In this document: positions 31,167 to 41,226 of the stretch, piece after piece
Layout: every line of letters begins with the position of its first letter
How positions within the stretch are numbered: position 1 is the stretch's first letter
Source of the DNA: Henningerozyma blattae CBS 6284
Lineage: Eukaryota; Ascomycota; Saccharomycetes; Saccharomycetales; Saccharomycetaceae
Length of the DNA: 64,000 nucleotides
Direction of reading: 5' to 3'
Assembly: GCF_000315915.1 (NCBI RefSeq)
Contig: NC_020186.1
Coordinates: 1,302,001-1,366,000 of the forward strand
The notes under the pieces: model-generated
What the model was told of the DNA's origin: nothing
What the model saw: the letters and a program-made list of their open reading frames with translations, nothing else
Databases searched by the model: none
Program-made: the position numbers and the translations under genes

Positions 31167-31564
31167 TAATATATCACCCTCTATCTTTTGTATACCTCCC
31201 ACTAATTAGTGACACTTATATAAATATATATAAGACTATAAAAACTTCTTTGTATACGTCATCCGGAAATGCCTCCTCACTTTGTTTTCCGCTTCTAGCG
31301 CGTTCCTGCTGGGCGAATTTGGAATGCTAAATTGAAAATGAAATATGACAAGCGAAATTTTGGTTGGCGGGGAGGGGAGGATTGGCATATTCAGATTGAC
31401 ATTAACAACATCAACAGTATCAGCCACAAGGCAATTACCCAAAAACTGGATACAGATTGACAGAATCTTTCAGAATATATAAGATTCTGTAGTGAAGACT
31501 ATATACCAATAGCCCACTTAACCAAAAATTCATTCGAGAAATAGGGAGTACAGACAGTACGAGA
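31167..31564. other. YPF1-SEG intergenic region
   Basis: About 400 bases. The part from 31255 to 31440 is distinctly richer in G+C than its surroundings and includes a G-rich patch (about 31364-31380). No structural RNA could be recognised in it. Confidence 0.45.
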
Positions 31565-34500
31565 ATGTACCAGCAACGACAGAGAATAGTATCTCAACCA
31601 CCACGCCAACGTCTGCCTCACCAACCTCCAATGGGACACCCCCAAGGTAATCCCATGGGTTATTCGGGCCAGATGCCACAACATCATCCATCTGCGGTTC
31701 ACCATGTACCAAAACAATCGCAACAACAACCAATGTATGCCGACAATCAATATATACAGCCTCCTATTCAAAGACAAGCACCACTCCATCAGCAACAACC
31801 TCCATCTCATGTGGTAGTAAATGCTAGCAGAAACAATAGTATGAGAAGTGATGGTCGTTCTCCAATTCGAATTTCTCAACTGCCACTACCACAGCCCTCG
31901 CAGCAGCAGCCATCCCCTTTTTTCAATTCTCAACAACCTCCTGTAAAAGTAGTCCATAATCAGCCAAGCAGATCAGTATCAATGTATAATTTACATAACA
32001 ATGCTTATCTGCCGCCACAGACTCAGCATCTGCCTTCTCCAGTAGCTAATAGCCAAAGACAATCTCCCATGTATGCTGTTGGTCCCAGCGTAGCACCTAC
32101 CAGGACAGTAAGGAAGTTTGTACCAGGGGGAGCAAAAGGATTGAAGCAGGTAGAAATACCTATGTATACTGCTCCAATTCAAGAGGGCTTGTATTATAAG
32201 GATGAGCCAGTTGAACAACGGACTTACCCTCGTGTCGTAAGACGTACCGTACAGAGACCGGTTTCAATGGATAATCATCAACCAGGACAATCAAGTAGAA
32301 TGACTAGGTCTGTTTCATCAAGTAATTTTCCAAACCAACCCATCGTTACTTCAATTAGGCCAAGCAATTCATTGCAAGGTGATTTATATTCTTATACAAA
32401 AAACTATCACCCTACAGCTTCTAATAGAGAAAAATTTTCTAATAGGAACGATTCAATGACTTCTTCTAATTCTTCAAGACCATCTTTTATTTTCAACCAA
32501 AAACAGTATGATAATAACGGAACTCATCCAGTAAGACAGCTACACTCATCAACTAAAAGACACTCTAATAACACTAGATCACCGATGTTGACTGAAGAAA
32601 CTGATCAAGATTTATTAGGTGATGATAAATTTATGGATTTTAATACTAATGACTCAGATATTAAAACTTCTTTGGACCCAATCCCTAATTCATCCACCTA
32701 TAATAGAAAATATAGATCATTTTTAATACCAGAGGAAGAGGAAGAAGAATTAAAACAAAATAAAGATATACCCTCTCAAAGGAAACAAAAAATAGATGAA
32801 GATGATGACTCAAGTCCAACAAAACCCATTAAGCCAGATAATGAAATGCTAGATTTATTATCAAATACTTTTAATTTACAATCTTTTATGAATGATAATA
32901 CCGCTAGTTCTTCAAAAGATACTCCCAATAAATCCCCTTCACCAAAAAATGAAATTGATTCAGAATTGAAAGAACGCATTAATAAAAAACTAGATTCAAC
33001 ACTGAATAATGATAGCTTACATGACGATCTTTTAAATTCAAATATTTTTAACTTTAATTTCGATTCAACACCAATTAAATCACCAAATAATAAACAGAAA
33101 AACTTTGAAACATATTCAACTGTTGGCTATACTTTTGAAGATACTAATTCAGTTTATTCAAGTAGATTACCAAAACATCCTGAATTAGAGAAGAATCATT
33201 TCATTAATTATCCTGAAGAAGAGGTAGAAGGAGAAGAATATTATCCAGCTAGATTTACCAATGAAAAACCTTTAAATATTCGTCCGCCAAGAATTAATAA
33301 TTATAACCAATACAATACAGACAAGAGATACCATGATCCAACAATGATTGAAGATGCTATTGAAAGCGGTGAGGATACTGAAGATACAGATACACTATCA
33401 ATGTATAGTGCAAGAAGTGGTAGATCTACAAAAAGCAACCACCAAATTTCAAGAAGATTGAAGAAACCATCTTCTTCATCTCGTTTAACAAGAATATCAA
33501 GTACTTCAGGGCTAAATACTAAGAAAAAGAAAAGCACGCCCCATCTGAAGAGTAAAAAAAGTGATTCTCATTTAAAAACGAAAAAGAGTGAGGCTCATTT
33601 GAAGACTAAAAAAAGTGATTCTGGTTTAAGAACTAAAAAAAGCGATTCCCATTTGAAGACTAAAAAAATTGATTCTCATTTGAAGACTAAAAAAAGCGAT
33701 TCCCATTTGAAGACTAAAAAAAGTGATTCTCATTTGAAGACTAAAAAAAGTGATTCTCATTTGAAGACTAAAAAGAGTAATTCTCATTTGAGGACTAAAA
33801 AGAGCACCTCTTCTTTAAAGCCTAAGAAAAAGAAAAAACATCATAAACACTCTACTACTCCATCTTCATCAAATATTGTGTATTACGAAGAAGATGAAGA
33901 TGATCTTATTGCAAAGGGTGATAGAAGAGATATTAATGATAAACAAAGTGATGTTAATGACATTGACCAATTCCTGGATACTTTAGATTACCCTTCAGAA
34001 AGTGATAATGATTCAATTACTTCTGAGATTTATTCAGATACCGAGGCAGATTCGAGAATGAATTCAAATTCTTCAAGAAAGACTAACGTTAATAAGAAGA
34101 ATGTTAATTCCACGGTCTCTTCAAGAAAAGAGTTCCAGAATTATCAAGAACCAAAATCTACAAGTAAAAGAGAATTACTTGCTGTTAAAAAGCAAAAATC
34201 TCATCATCAACGCCATCATAGCACCAATCTGTCGTCATCTGAATATAACAATGAAAATAATGAAACTACAATAATATCTGCCACACTCACTCCGCGTAGC
34301 TTTCGTCGTCCTGCTGGAAAGACGGTGGTTTCCAAAAAAGTAAAAGATCCAAATCGTAGCTATTCGCTGACTTCTACCACCTCTCACCATACGAAAAAAT
34401 TAAATAATGAATACAATGATGTTTCTCCAATTATTATTCCAGATATTGATCTATCAGAGGAATATGATGAACTATATAACAATCCAGTCAACACTTTTAT

Positions 34501-35803
34501 GAACACGAAAGAAAATTCCACATCAACAAATACGTTTCCCAATAATAATAATAATAAAAGCAATATAAAGCAAAGACATGAGTCAAGAAAATTAGTAACT
34601 GAAAGACAAATGTTGCAGAACCACAGCATTAACCAAAGCCTTGACCAAAACCAGGTTTCAAATAAGGGCCAAGACTTTGATGAATCACAGCTTCTCGATG
34701 ATTCTCTGGTAAGCAATAAAGATAATGGATACACGAATGAGAGCAGATTTATTACAGAACAACCAACAACCAAGAAAAATATTACTAGAAATAATACTCA
34801 GTTATACTCTCCATATCACGCACAAGCACAAATGAAATCAGAATCTCAATATCAACAGCAGACACAAGGTGAAATACAACAAATTCAGATGGATCAACAA
34901 TTGCAACAACAGCAATTTTCCTCTCCAAATCATAAATTACAATATCCAGTCAAATCTGCATTAAAGAAAACAGTTCCTAATGTGACTGATAGTTTGGGAG
35001 ATATGAATCCTGAAAATGATTCTGGCTTGATGAAACACAAAAAAAATCCAAACATCATTGTTAATACAAATAATCAAGCCTTCATTAAATTAAGCACTGC
35101 TGAAAATACAAGACTAAATGCACAATTAAGTAAGGATTCCATCAAACGTAGATCTAACGCTTTAGGAAGCAAAAGTAGAAATGGAAACAATTCTAGAGAC
35201 TTAAATAAGAAACCATCAGTGTCGAACATGAGAAAAAGCGTATCAAATTCTAATTTGAACGCCCAAATTAGCCCTAATAGAAAATATAATGTTTTAAATT
35301 CCCAACAAAAGAATAACTCACTGACTTCAAATTCAAATGGATTTAAAGTGAAGACTTTAAGGGATGAAAATTTTGGAATTTCATCTAATGGAAATAACTA
35401 TCGTGAAAATGATATGGAGTCTATTAGGAGTGGGTGGACATCTAGGTTTGGTGATTCTGATTCTGAAGAAGAATTTGAAAATGTTGATTTCAGTATTGGT
35501 AATGATACACAAAAATCTTCAACTCCGAAGTTAAATAAGCCTAGAAGTACTAATAATAATAATAATTCAAATGGCGGTGGTTTTGGATTTAACAAGCAAA
35601 TTAACAATACTAAATCACCTCGCAGAATCACTTTGAGAGATGAGGCTTTAGTTGGAGGTAGTAATAACAATACTACTAGTCCAAATAGAGTGGGTGGCGG
35701 TGAACATAGACTAGGCCAAAATAGATTCTATGACAGCGATGACGGCAGTAAGCCAAATGGGTTTGGAAATAAATTAAAGAAATTATTTGGCCGCAAGAAA
35801 TAA
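31565..35803 (+). CDS. SEG1/SEG2: Seg1/Seg2-type eisosome protein
   Basis: 1412 residues, mostly predicted disordered. A Gln/Pro-rich N-terminus (about 1-135) is followed by a conserved-looking patch RTVRKFVPGGAKGLKQVEIP (about 178-197) and YPRVVRRTVQRP. In the middle lies an 11-copy Lys-rich nonapeptide repeat (residues 657-755). The extreme C-terminus is basic and hydrophobic (KLKKLFGRKK), suited to membrane contact. Assignment rests largely on position: it lies immediately before the YMR087W-type macro gene, as SEG1 (YMR086W) does, and after the YKL100 region, as SEG2 (YKL105C) does. Seg1 is needed for eisosome assembly under the plasma membrane. Sequence conservation of this family is low, so the function is inferred. 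Confidence 0.72.
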   Translation: MYQQRQRIVSQPPRQRLPHQPPMGHPQGNPMGYSGQMPQHHPSAVHHVPKQSQQQPMYADNQYIQPPIQRQAPLHQQQPPSHVVVNASRNNSMRSDGRSPIRISQLPLPQPSQQQPSPFFNSQQPPVKVVHNQPSRSVSMYNLHNNAYLPPQTQHLPSPVANSQRQSPMYAVGPSVAPTRTVRKFVPGGAKGLKQVEIPMYTAPIQEGLYYKDEPVEQRTYPRVVRRTVQRPVSMDNHQPGQSSRMTRSVSSSNFPNQPIVTSIRPSNSLQGDLYSYTKNYHPTASNREKFSNRNDSMTSSNSSRPSFIFNQKQYDNNGTHPVRQLHSSTKRHSNNTRSPMLTEETDQDLLGDDKFMDFNTNDSDIKTSLDPIPNSSTYNRKYRSFLIPEEEEEELKQNKDIPSQRKQKIDEDDDSSPTKPIKPDNEMLDLLSNTFNLQSFMNDNTASSSKDTPNKSPSPKNEIDSELKERINKKLDSTLNNDSLHDDLLNSNIFNFNFDSTPIKSPNNKQKNFETYSTVGYTFEDTNSVYSSRLPKHPELEKNHFINYPEEEVEGEEYYPARFTNEKPLNIRPPRINNYNQYNTDKRYHDPTMIEDAIESGEDTEDTDTLSMYSARSGRSTKSNHQISRRLKKPSSSSRLTRISSTSGLNTKKKKSTPHLKSKKSDSHLKTKKSEAHLKTKKSDSGLRTKKSDSHLKTKKIDSHLKTKKSDSHLKTKKSDSHLKTKKSDSHLKTKKSNSHLRTKKSTSSLKPKKKKKHHKHSTTPSSSNIVYYEEDEDDLIAKGDRRDINDKQSDVNDIDQFLDTLDYPSESDNDSITSEIYSDTEADSRMNSNSSRKTNVNKKNVNSTVSSRKEFQNYQEPKSTSKRELLAVKKQKSHHQRHHSTNLSSSEYNNENNETTIISATLTPRSFRRPAGKTVVSKKVKDPNRSYSLTSTTSHHTKKLNNEYNDVSPIIIPDIDLSEEYDELYNNPVNTFMNTKENSTSTNTFPNNNNNKSNIKQRHESRKLVTERQMLQNHSINQSLDQNQVSNKGQDFDESQLLDDSLVSNKDNGYTNESRFITEQPTTKKNITRNNTQLYSPYHAQAQMKSESQYQQQTQGEIQQIQMDQQLQQQQFSSPNHKLQYPVKSALKKTVPNVTDSLGDMNPENDSGLMKHKKNPNIIVNTNNQAFIKLSTAENTRLNAQLSKDSIKRRSNALGSKSRNGNNSRDLNKKPSVSNMRKSVSNSNLNAQISPNRKYNVLNSQQKNNSLTSNSNGFKVKTLRDENFGISSNGNNYRENDMESIRSGWTSRFGDSDSEEEFENVDFSIGNDTQKSSTPKLNKPRSTNNNNNSNGGGFGFNKQINNTKSPRRITLRDEALVGGSNNNTTSPNRVGGGEHRLGQNRFYDSDDGSKPNGFGNKLKKLFGRKK
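33533..33829 (+). repeat. In-frame 27-bp tandem repeat, 11 copies
   Basis: Consensus peptide SDSHLKTKK, eleven units in register, from AGC at 33533 to 33829. The central units are nearly identical at DNA level; outer units diverge (STPHLKSKK first, STSSLKPKK last), which is the pattern of expansion from the middle. Confidence 0.95.
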
Positions 35804-36243
35804 TTTTTTTTAATAATCACAGGAACAATTAACTAAGTAAATTATTGCTTCATTTTTTATAATTTTGATCTTTAGTGTATAATATGGTTCACTATGACAT
35901 TAGATGCTCATAACGATATCATTGCACTGTAAACTATAATAAATAAACTTTTATACAATATTATGAACACTGATATAATCTAATACAAAAATGTTATATT
36001 TTTAACCTGAAATAAGTTAAATCGTAAAATGTTCTATCGATAAGGAACGTGGTAATACTTGAGAGTCATTTGATAATAAATAATAAGATGCGGCGTTGAT
36101 CCCGATCTTGTAGCTGTAGTTCTTAATTACTTAAAAAACATGGATATATTTAGGGATATTTAGGTCAAACAAATACAAACTAGAAAGAGTCTGAATAACT
36201 TTAATTTGATATTTAAATGCAAACAAAATAATCCTGGGATAGA
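35804..36243. other. SEG - macro gene intergenic region
   Basis: About 440 bases between same-strand genes, AT-rich. No distinct element was recognised. Confidence 0.45.
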
Positions 36244-37107
36244 ATGAGGACTATCTTAATAGACAAGGATGAAAAGATTTGTAAGCTGTGGCAAGTCCAA
36301 TTGAAAAAATTTCAGAATATACATCTCCAAAAAGATAAGAGTTCCTATCATGATATTACCATATATAACGGTACCTTAAATAATCTATTATATAAATTGA
36401 AAGAACAAAATATCTCAAATAAGAGATTAGCACTAGTTTCGCCTGGAAATTCTTTTGGCTATTTAGGTGGTGGATTTGATTTAGGAATTAGAAATTATTT
36501 CGGTGGCATTGAATTTGAAGATTGGTTTCGTAAGAAATTGGATTTTAAATATCACCAAATAGGTGATATTACGACAGTGTCGTTAATAGAATGGTACGAA
36601 CTACTAACTAAGGAAAAGGAATTTCACAGAGATATATCTTTCCATTATATTATCCATGTTCCCACAGTCATAACCCCAGTTGTTAGCTCTGAATTATCTC
36701 GACTTGATAGAAAGCCAGTCACAGATGGATATGGTACTGTATTTAATGCGGCATGGGGTGCATTCATGAATGTTCCAAATGAGGCAGATGGACTTGTCCT
36801 CCCAGGTTTATGCTGCGGATATGGCGGAATCCCTATCGAGGTGAGTGCAAAAGCTATGGCATTCGCTATTAGATTATATTACTTGGCCAAATATAATGAG
36901 AAGATTTCTAAAGAGCTTCCTGGTGCATTGGTGATGTGTTTTTTGGGATGCCCATATTCTCCATTCCTAGGTGATTTAGGACTTGCTTCAAAAGGGCAAT
37001 GGTCATTCAAAGAGGAGTGTGCTAATGCTGGTATCGATTTCTACGCCGCAAGAAACTTTAAAGCAGATACTGATAGTCTCAATCTTTTATTTCCACCACA
37101 TTGGTAA
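36244..37107 (+). CDS. YMR087W: Macro-domain protein, YMR087W type
   Basis: 287 residues, nearly the same length as yeast YMR087W (284). Macro-domain features are VSPGNSFGYLGGGFDLGIRN (about 65-85), corresponding to the phosphate/ribose-binding N-x-G-G-G loop, and a second loop GLVLPGLCCGYGGIP (about 182-197). The family binds ADP-ribose derivatives; YMR087W is annotated as a putative ADP-ribose-1''-monophosphatase, an activity linked to the by-product of tRNA splicing. It is directly downstream of the SEG gene, as YMR087W is of SEG1 (YMR086W). The gene order breaks after it. Confidence 0.9.
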   Translation: MRTILIDKDEKICKLWQVQLKKFQNIHLQKDKSSYHDITIYNGTLNNLLYKLKEQNISNKRLALVSPGNSFGYLGGGFDLGIRNYFGGIEFEDWFRKKLDFKYHQIGDITTVSLIEWYELLTKEKEFHRDISFHYIIHVPTVITPVVSSELSRLDRKPVTDGYGTVFNAAWGAFMNVPNEADGLVLPGLCCGYGGIPIEVSAKAMAFAIRLYYLAKYNEKISKELPGALVMCFLGCPYSPFLGDLGLASKGQWSFKEECANAGIDFYAARNFKADTDSLNLLFPPHW

Positions 37108-37347
37108 GCAATTAAACTTATTTACTGTTGAATTAGTGTTATATTCACTTTATCGTTTTATACGGTAATATTAATTTTTGAAATTTCAATATTCACAAAG
37201 GAGACTGAAAATGGAACAACACGAAAGACAGGCTGAATAAATTACAGAGAGATGATAGATTTTAAACAGAATGAGCATATTTATAAAGTGTTATTGTTGT
37301 GTAGTAATTGCACGAATATTAAGAAAAAATTGACAAGTAAATAAGAA

Positions 37348-38181
37348 ATGCAATCTATATTACTAGCATTCTTTGCTATTATTTCCTGTGTATATGCTAC
37401 AATCTCAGATACAACTTTACAATTCACAAATGGTCCAAAAAAGGGTGAATTGATAAGCTTTGACCTTATTGGAATGGAATCCCCATTAGAAGGAAAAGTT
37501 TTTGTTGAAAATATGAAACAAAAGCTAAGTCTATCCTTTAAAGCTGATTCCACATTAGTTCAAAATTCTTTGTTAGTTGGATATCCATCTGAAAATTTAG
37601 AACAAACGTTCATCGGAACAATTGGTAATGATGACAAATATACTTTTGATATCGATATTTCTTCATTCGCTCCAATATTATTAAACTCGGCTGTTGTTGA
37701 AGATAAGCCATTATTGATTACTCTAGTAACTGCTTCTGAATCAAATCCGCAAGATAATTTAATAAAAGAATTATTCTATATTGAGTTCAATAAAAATTTA
37801 GTTGCTGAAATTCCAAAGTTTGAAAATTCAAATGGTAAATTAGGCCCAAAAAAGGAAATTTATCATGTCTTTAACACACCACCAAAGCATGCATCTAAAT
37901 TCCTTGCTACTATCTTCTCTATGATTATTTTGTCCTCAATATTGGGATTAATTGCATCTTTTGCTTATACTGGGGCCTTGAAGATTGATAATTTACCATC
38001 TGGGCTAAATTTGATCAGATTTATAATTTTAACCTGTTTAACCGTAGGTTTTGAATTTGTCTTCGTGAAATACTACTTAGGTGTCAGTATATTTGATACT
38101 TTGTTACATGCAGGTTTTATATTCTTGCCTTTCTTATTCTTAGGTACTAAATTCTTAAGAACTTTTGGCAATGATATTTGA
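37348..38181 (+). CDS. SWP1: Swp1, oligosaccharyltransferase subunit (ribophorin II)
   Basis: 277 residues (286 in S. cerevisiae). A signal peptide (about 1-17, ending VYA) precedes a lumenal beta-rich domain (NSLLVGYPSENLEQTF matches the yeast QNTLLIGLPNKNLEMAF). Three C-terminal transmembrane segments follow: SKFLATIFSMIILSSILGL, ILTCLTVGFEFVFVKYYLG and FIFLPFLFLGTKFLRTFG. The end (FLRTFGNDI) aligns with FLRSFGQTI. Swp1 is an essential subunit of the ER complex that N-glycosylates nascent proteins. It lies near IMP1 as in S. cerevisiae (YMR149W, YMR150C), but here another gene separates them. Confidence 0.95.
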   Translation: MQSILLAFFAIISCVYATISDTTLQFTNGPKKGELISFDLIGMESPLEGKVFVENMKQKLSLSFKADSTLVQNSLLVGYPSENLEQTFIGTIGNDDKYTFDIDISSFAPILLNSAVVEDKPLLITLVTASESNPQDNLIKELFYIEFNKNLVAEIPKFENSNGKLGPKKEIYHVFNTPPKHASKFLATIFSMIILSSILGLIASFAYTGALKIDNLPSGLNLIRFIILTCLTVGFEFVFVKYYLGVSIFDTLLHAGFIFLPFLFLGTKFLRTFGNDI

Positions 38182-38604
38182 TTATGATTACTTTCCCCTT
38201 TTATATTTTGCATTTTACTCTTTAATATTGCGCAGATACTAACTCAAAATCAAAATTAAATATTTATATGTATATATATATATGAATAAATAGATACGTG
38301 AATAACACATTATACAATCTATATTTTCTAGAGGGTATATTTTAGGAAATGCATGTAGATTCACCGTTCGCTTCTAATATTCCTTAAGGCTAAATTTGAG
38401 AGCCTTGTGTAAGATTTTAGTCTGATAGCGCTTTTCCGGAATTACAATAATGACAGAAAATATTAAAAGGATTTACATTTTAGTATTTTTATTCTCAGTG
38501 CAATAGGCGTATACAAATAATATTATATGTAATACACCTAGAACTAGTAATTGGTATTTTTAAAAATATCAAGTATTAAATAATTATAAAAAGAATACAA
38601 AAAA
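38182..38604. other. Intergenic region after SWP1
   Basis: About 420 bases, AT-rich, with a short TA run near 38270-38283. No recognised element. Confidence 0.45.
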
Positions 38605-39747
38605 ATGTCTCACCTGCCTGTGTCCTTTCAATCATACAAGCTAGAAAATGGCAAATTTATCTATTACCCTAAATTTAACTTAGATAATGATATTAAGAAT
38701 AGTGATGATTGCTTTATTCTTTTTACAGATGAAAAAATTCCAACCGAATTAAAAAAATTCTTAGAAGACTTTGCGAATACTAACGAGATCATAACATTTA
38801 CTACAAGAATACTTGATTTCACCAAGATAAAAAAAATTATTCTACAATTATCTTGTTTAGATATTATTGAAGTACGTAATATACTATTGGTTAAAAACTT
38901 AATGATACTAAAATGGCATACACTTTTTATTAATTTTATAAATAAAAATTTAAGTTTTAATAAAAATAATAGTATTACGAATTACAATAACTCTTTTGCA
39001 AAATTTGGAATATTATTATGCTTAAAATCAATTCATTCAATTGAATATTACTCCATTCAAAGACTTTTAATTGAGATACTACAATTTAAAGCCAAAACTG
39101 GATTAATTCAAGGTACTGAAGAACTAAGTGTCGGGAGGTTCCAAGTTTTAGTTAATATGGTTAAAGATCAAATTTCCAAGGATTTTTTAGAATTTCAAAA
39201 TAAATCGAAAGAGTATTATATTGGGAAAGTCCCTTATGATCTTAAAATTTATTTAACTGAACATGAATTGGAATTTGTAGAAATTTTTAAAAATTTTGAT
39301 AAAGATATTAATAATTTTAATTGTATGGTTATCAATGAGCTAAATTTGGCGACCAATTTTGATGTTGAACTAAAAGGCATTCTACTTAAATTAAAAGCAG
39401 ATATATCCAATAAATTTCCTAAGAAACAAGAGCTTTGTAGCATTCAACCGGATCAAACTTTAAAAAAAGTTCTGGATAAACCATTCAAAATAATACAGCT
39501 TTCTAATCAAAATCAATTATCAAAGAATTTTTGGAAACGCTTTGAAAAATTCAACAATGACGTTTTCTTTATAACTTGCTTATTATTAAATTCCTTGGCA
39601 AACGTATTGGAAGAACGAGAAACAGGAAGTCTTTCTCTATTTTATATAATTAACTTATTAGTAATAATTATGGGTATATTTGTACTAGAGAAAACTTTTG
39701 CAACATTTTTGAAAAATTATTCCAATATATTAAGAGTAAAGGATTGA
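38605..39747 (+). CDS. Unrecognised protein with C-terminal membrane segments
   Basis: 380 residues from an ATG with A-rich yeast context (AAAAAAATGTCTC). I do not recognise the family. The first ~300 residues are Leu/Ile/Lys-rich and probably helical. The C-terminus holds two hydrophobic segments, about 320-333 (VFFITCLLLNSLANVL) and 345-365 (FYIINLLVIIMGIFVLEKTF), with a short basic tail, suggesting an anchored protein facing the cytosol or a hairpin. It lies between SWP1 and IMP1, which are neighbours in S. cerevisiae with only a dubious frame nearby. The frame is intact with codon use like its neighbours. It could be a fast-evolving gene lost from S. cerevisiae. Confidence 0.75.
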   Translation: MSHLPVSFQSYKLENGKFIYYPKFNLDNDIKNSDDCFILFTDEKIPTELKKFLEDFANTNEIITFTTRILDFTKIKKIILQLSCLDIIEVRNILLVKNLMILKWHTLFINFINKNLSFNKNNSITNYNNSFAKFGILLCLKSIHSIEYYSIQRLLIEILQFKAKTGLIQGTEELSVGRFQVLVNMVKDQISKDFLEFQNKSKEYYIGKVPYDLKIYLTEHELEFVEIFKNFDKDINNFNCMVINELNLATNFDVELKGILLKLKADISNKFPKKQELCSIQPDQTLKKVLDKPFKIIQLSNQNQLSKNFWKRFEKFNNDVFFITCLLLNSLANVLEERETGSLSLFYIINLLVIIMGIFVLEKTFATFLKNYSNILRVKD

Positions 39748-39839
39748 ATCTAAAAACGTCTCTGTTTCTTCTAAATAAAGTTATATATTTTACGGATACA
39801 TAGATGCTGCTATAAAATTGAGTTATATCTTACGTCCCA

Positions 39840-40397
39840 TTATTCATCAGGCTCTCTCTCGAGTGTATTTCTAATAAATCGAAAACCAAATAAATCTCTC
39901 CAAGAGCCTTTATTAAAGTCATTAGCACCATATATTTTGCCGACGATTAGTCCCATGGATACGACATTATAACTTCTTGAGTCTATAGAGTGATTAAGGT
40001 TATCACCAGTTAGCCAGACGTGACCCTTTGGGACTTTTATAAAAGAATTAAAGCAATAATTAACGTCACTTACAGTAGTATTGTTATATTTTTTAAGCTC
40101 ATTACTATTGCATATTGAGGGGTCTACTAATATGATATCATTCTCAAGGCCTGTTATTCGTTTGCATACACGCTGTTTTGGATCAGTTGGTTTAATAGCG
40201 ACGATACAATCACCAAGCTTGACATTCTTCCCATTTTTATACCTTTTTGAAACGTGCACATAATCATTTCTGGCATTAATTGTGGGTATCATTGATTCAC
40301 CCTTTGTTTCAGTGAATTCGTAAAAGAATTCATGTACAATATGTAACAGGCATACAGATCTCACGAAAATAGAAGAAACTTTGAATGCTGTTTTCAT
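39840..40397 (-). CDS. IMP1: Imp1, mitochondrial inner membrane protease subunit
   Basis: 185 residues (190 in S. cerevisiae), an S26-family signal peptidase. The nucleophile is S35 in ETKGESMIPTI and the general base is K79 in QRVCKRITG; the 44-residue spacing equals S40-K84 of the yeast enzyme. The conserved box GDNLNHSIDSRSYNVVSMGLI begins with the characteristic GDN and SRSYG-like pattern. One N-terminal hydrophobic anchor (about 8-28) is present. Imp1 works with Imp2 and Som1 facing the intermembrane space and matures proteins such as cytochrome b2 and Cox2. It is YMR150C in S. cerevisiae. Confidence 0.96.
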   Translation of the reverse strand: MKTAFKVSSIFVRSVCLLHIVHEFFYEFTETKGESMIPTINARNDYVHVSKRYKNGKNVKLGDCIVAIKPTDPKQRVCKRITGLENDIILVDPSICNSNELKKYNNTTVSDVNYCFNSFIKVPKGHVWLTGDNLNHSIDSRSYNVVSMGLIVGKIYGANDFNKGSWRDLFGFRFIRNTLEREPDE

Positions 40398-40533
40398 TAT
40401 TTATTATATCACATTAGCCATCCTAAATTATTTAGATTTGTGTTTACGCCAAACTATATACATTTAAATAAGACCAGCCCCATTTTAATGCTTACTTTTA
40501 AAGACCTTTCAAATCTTTTGATAGATTCTAGGC

Positions 40534-41226
40534 CTAATATTTGATATGCATTTCTCCGAATTTTCCACTTTTCAAAAACGACACAAATTGTTTTGAAATT
40601 CTGGTAGACTTATAATCGTTATCACTATTTAATTCGGGAATGTAGACAAGTAGAGTTTTGAAACGGTTGTATGGAAGTTCACTAGAAATACCATCATGTA
40701 TTTGATTTAGTGCACTCTTACTGGCAATATATATATTGCTTACATTTGTAATTCTCGCCTCATGCAAAGTCATATTCTTAGTAATATTAATAATATAATA
40801 GCTTTTCTTATCGTCCTTCATAATATTGTTAACTAAATTTTTTATTATGATCATTACACTGGTAACATTTGTTCTGATACATTTTTGAACATGTGCAATG
40901 TGGTTAGCTTCACCGAATTGCAAATTATTTATGAAAATTGTTATTCCCTGATAATTGGAAATTTTGTCCAATGCTTCGTAAAGAGTATCTAATTTAGTAA
41001 AATCTCTACATTCAATATATTTATACTTTTGTATATCAAACTTATTTTTAAAATTAGTGGTATCTAAGTTTATTACGGGAACATTATAATCGTTAATTAG
41101 ATGTTTTATTAATTGTTTACCAAAGGTATCACTCCCACCAGCTATCAGAATTTTATCTGTTTTGGGATCAAACTGTTTTCCAAGTTCTAATCTGGAGTAT
41201 ATTTTCTTAATTACTTTAAAAAACAT
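40534..41226 (-). CDS. Short-chain dehydrogenase/reductase relative
   Basis: 230 residues. The Rossmann start KILIAGGSDTFGKQLIKHLI (about 25-44) has the glycine pattern of NAD(P)-binding SDRs. NNLQFGEA stands in the NNAG position. YIASKSAL gives the Y-x-x-x-K active-site pair, but the usual catalytic Ser in the preceding strand (YYIINITKNMTL) is replaced, so activity is uncertain. It is shorter than most classical SDRs and ends soon after the active-site helix. S. cerevisiae Tda5 (YLR426W) is one possible relative, but there is no gene-order support, so I give no symbol. It is convergent with nothing and shares a divergent promoter with LUC7. Confidence 0.75.
   Translation of the reverse strand: MFFKVIKKIYSRLELGKQFDPKTDKILIAGGSDTFGKQLIKHLINDYNVPVINLDTTNFKNKFDIQKYKYIECRDFTKLDTLYEALDKISNYQGITIFINNLQFGEANHIAHVQKCIRTNVTSVMIIIKNLVNNIMKDDKKSYYIINITKNMTLHEARITNVSNIYIASKSALNQIHDGISSELPYNRFKTLLVYIPELNSDNDYKSTRISKQFVSFLKSGKFGEMHIKY

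Noticed and set aside
31255..31440. GC-richer block between YPF1 and the SEG gene as a structural RNA
   Set aside because: I could not find snoRNA boxes, tRNA boxes or a convincing stem system; it is more likely promoter sequence.
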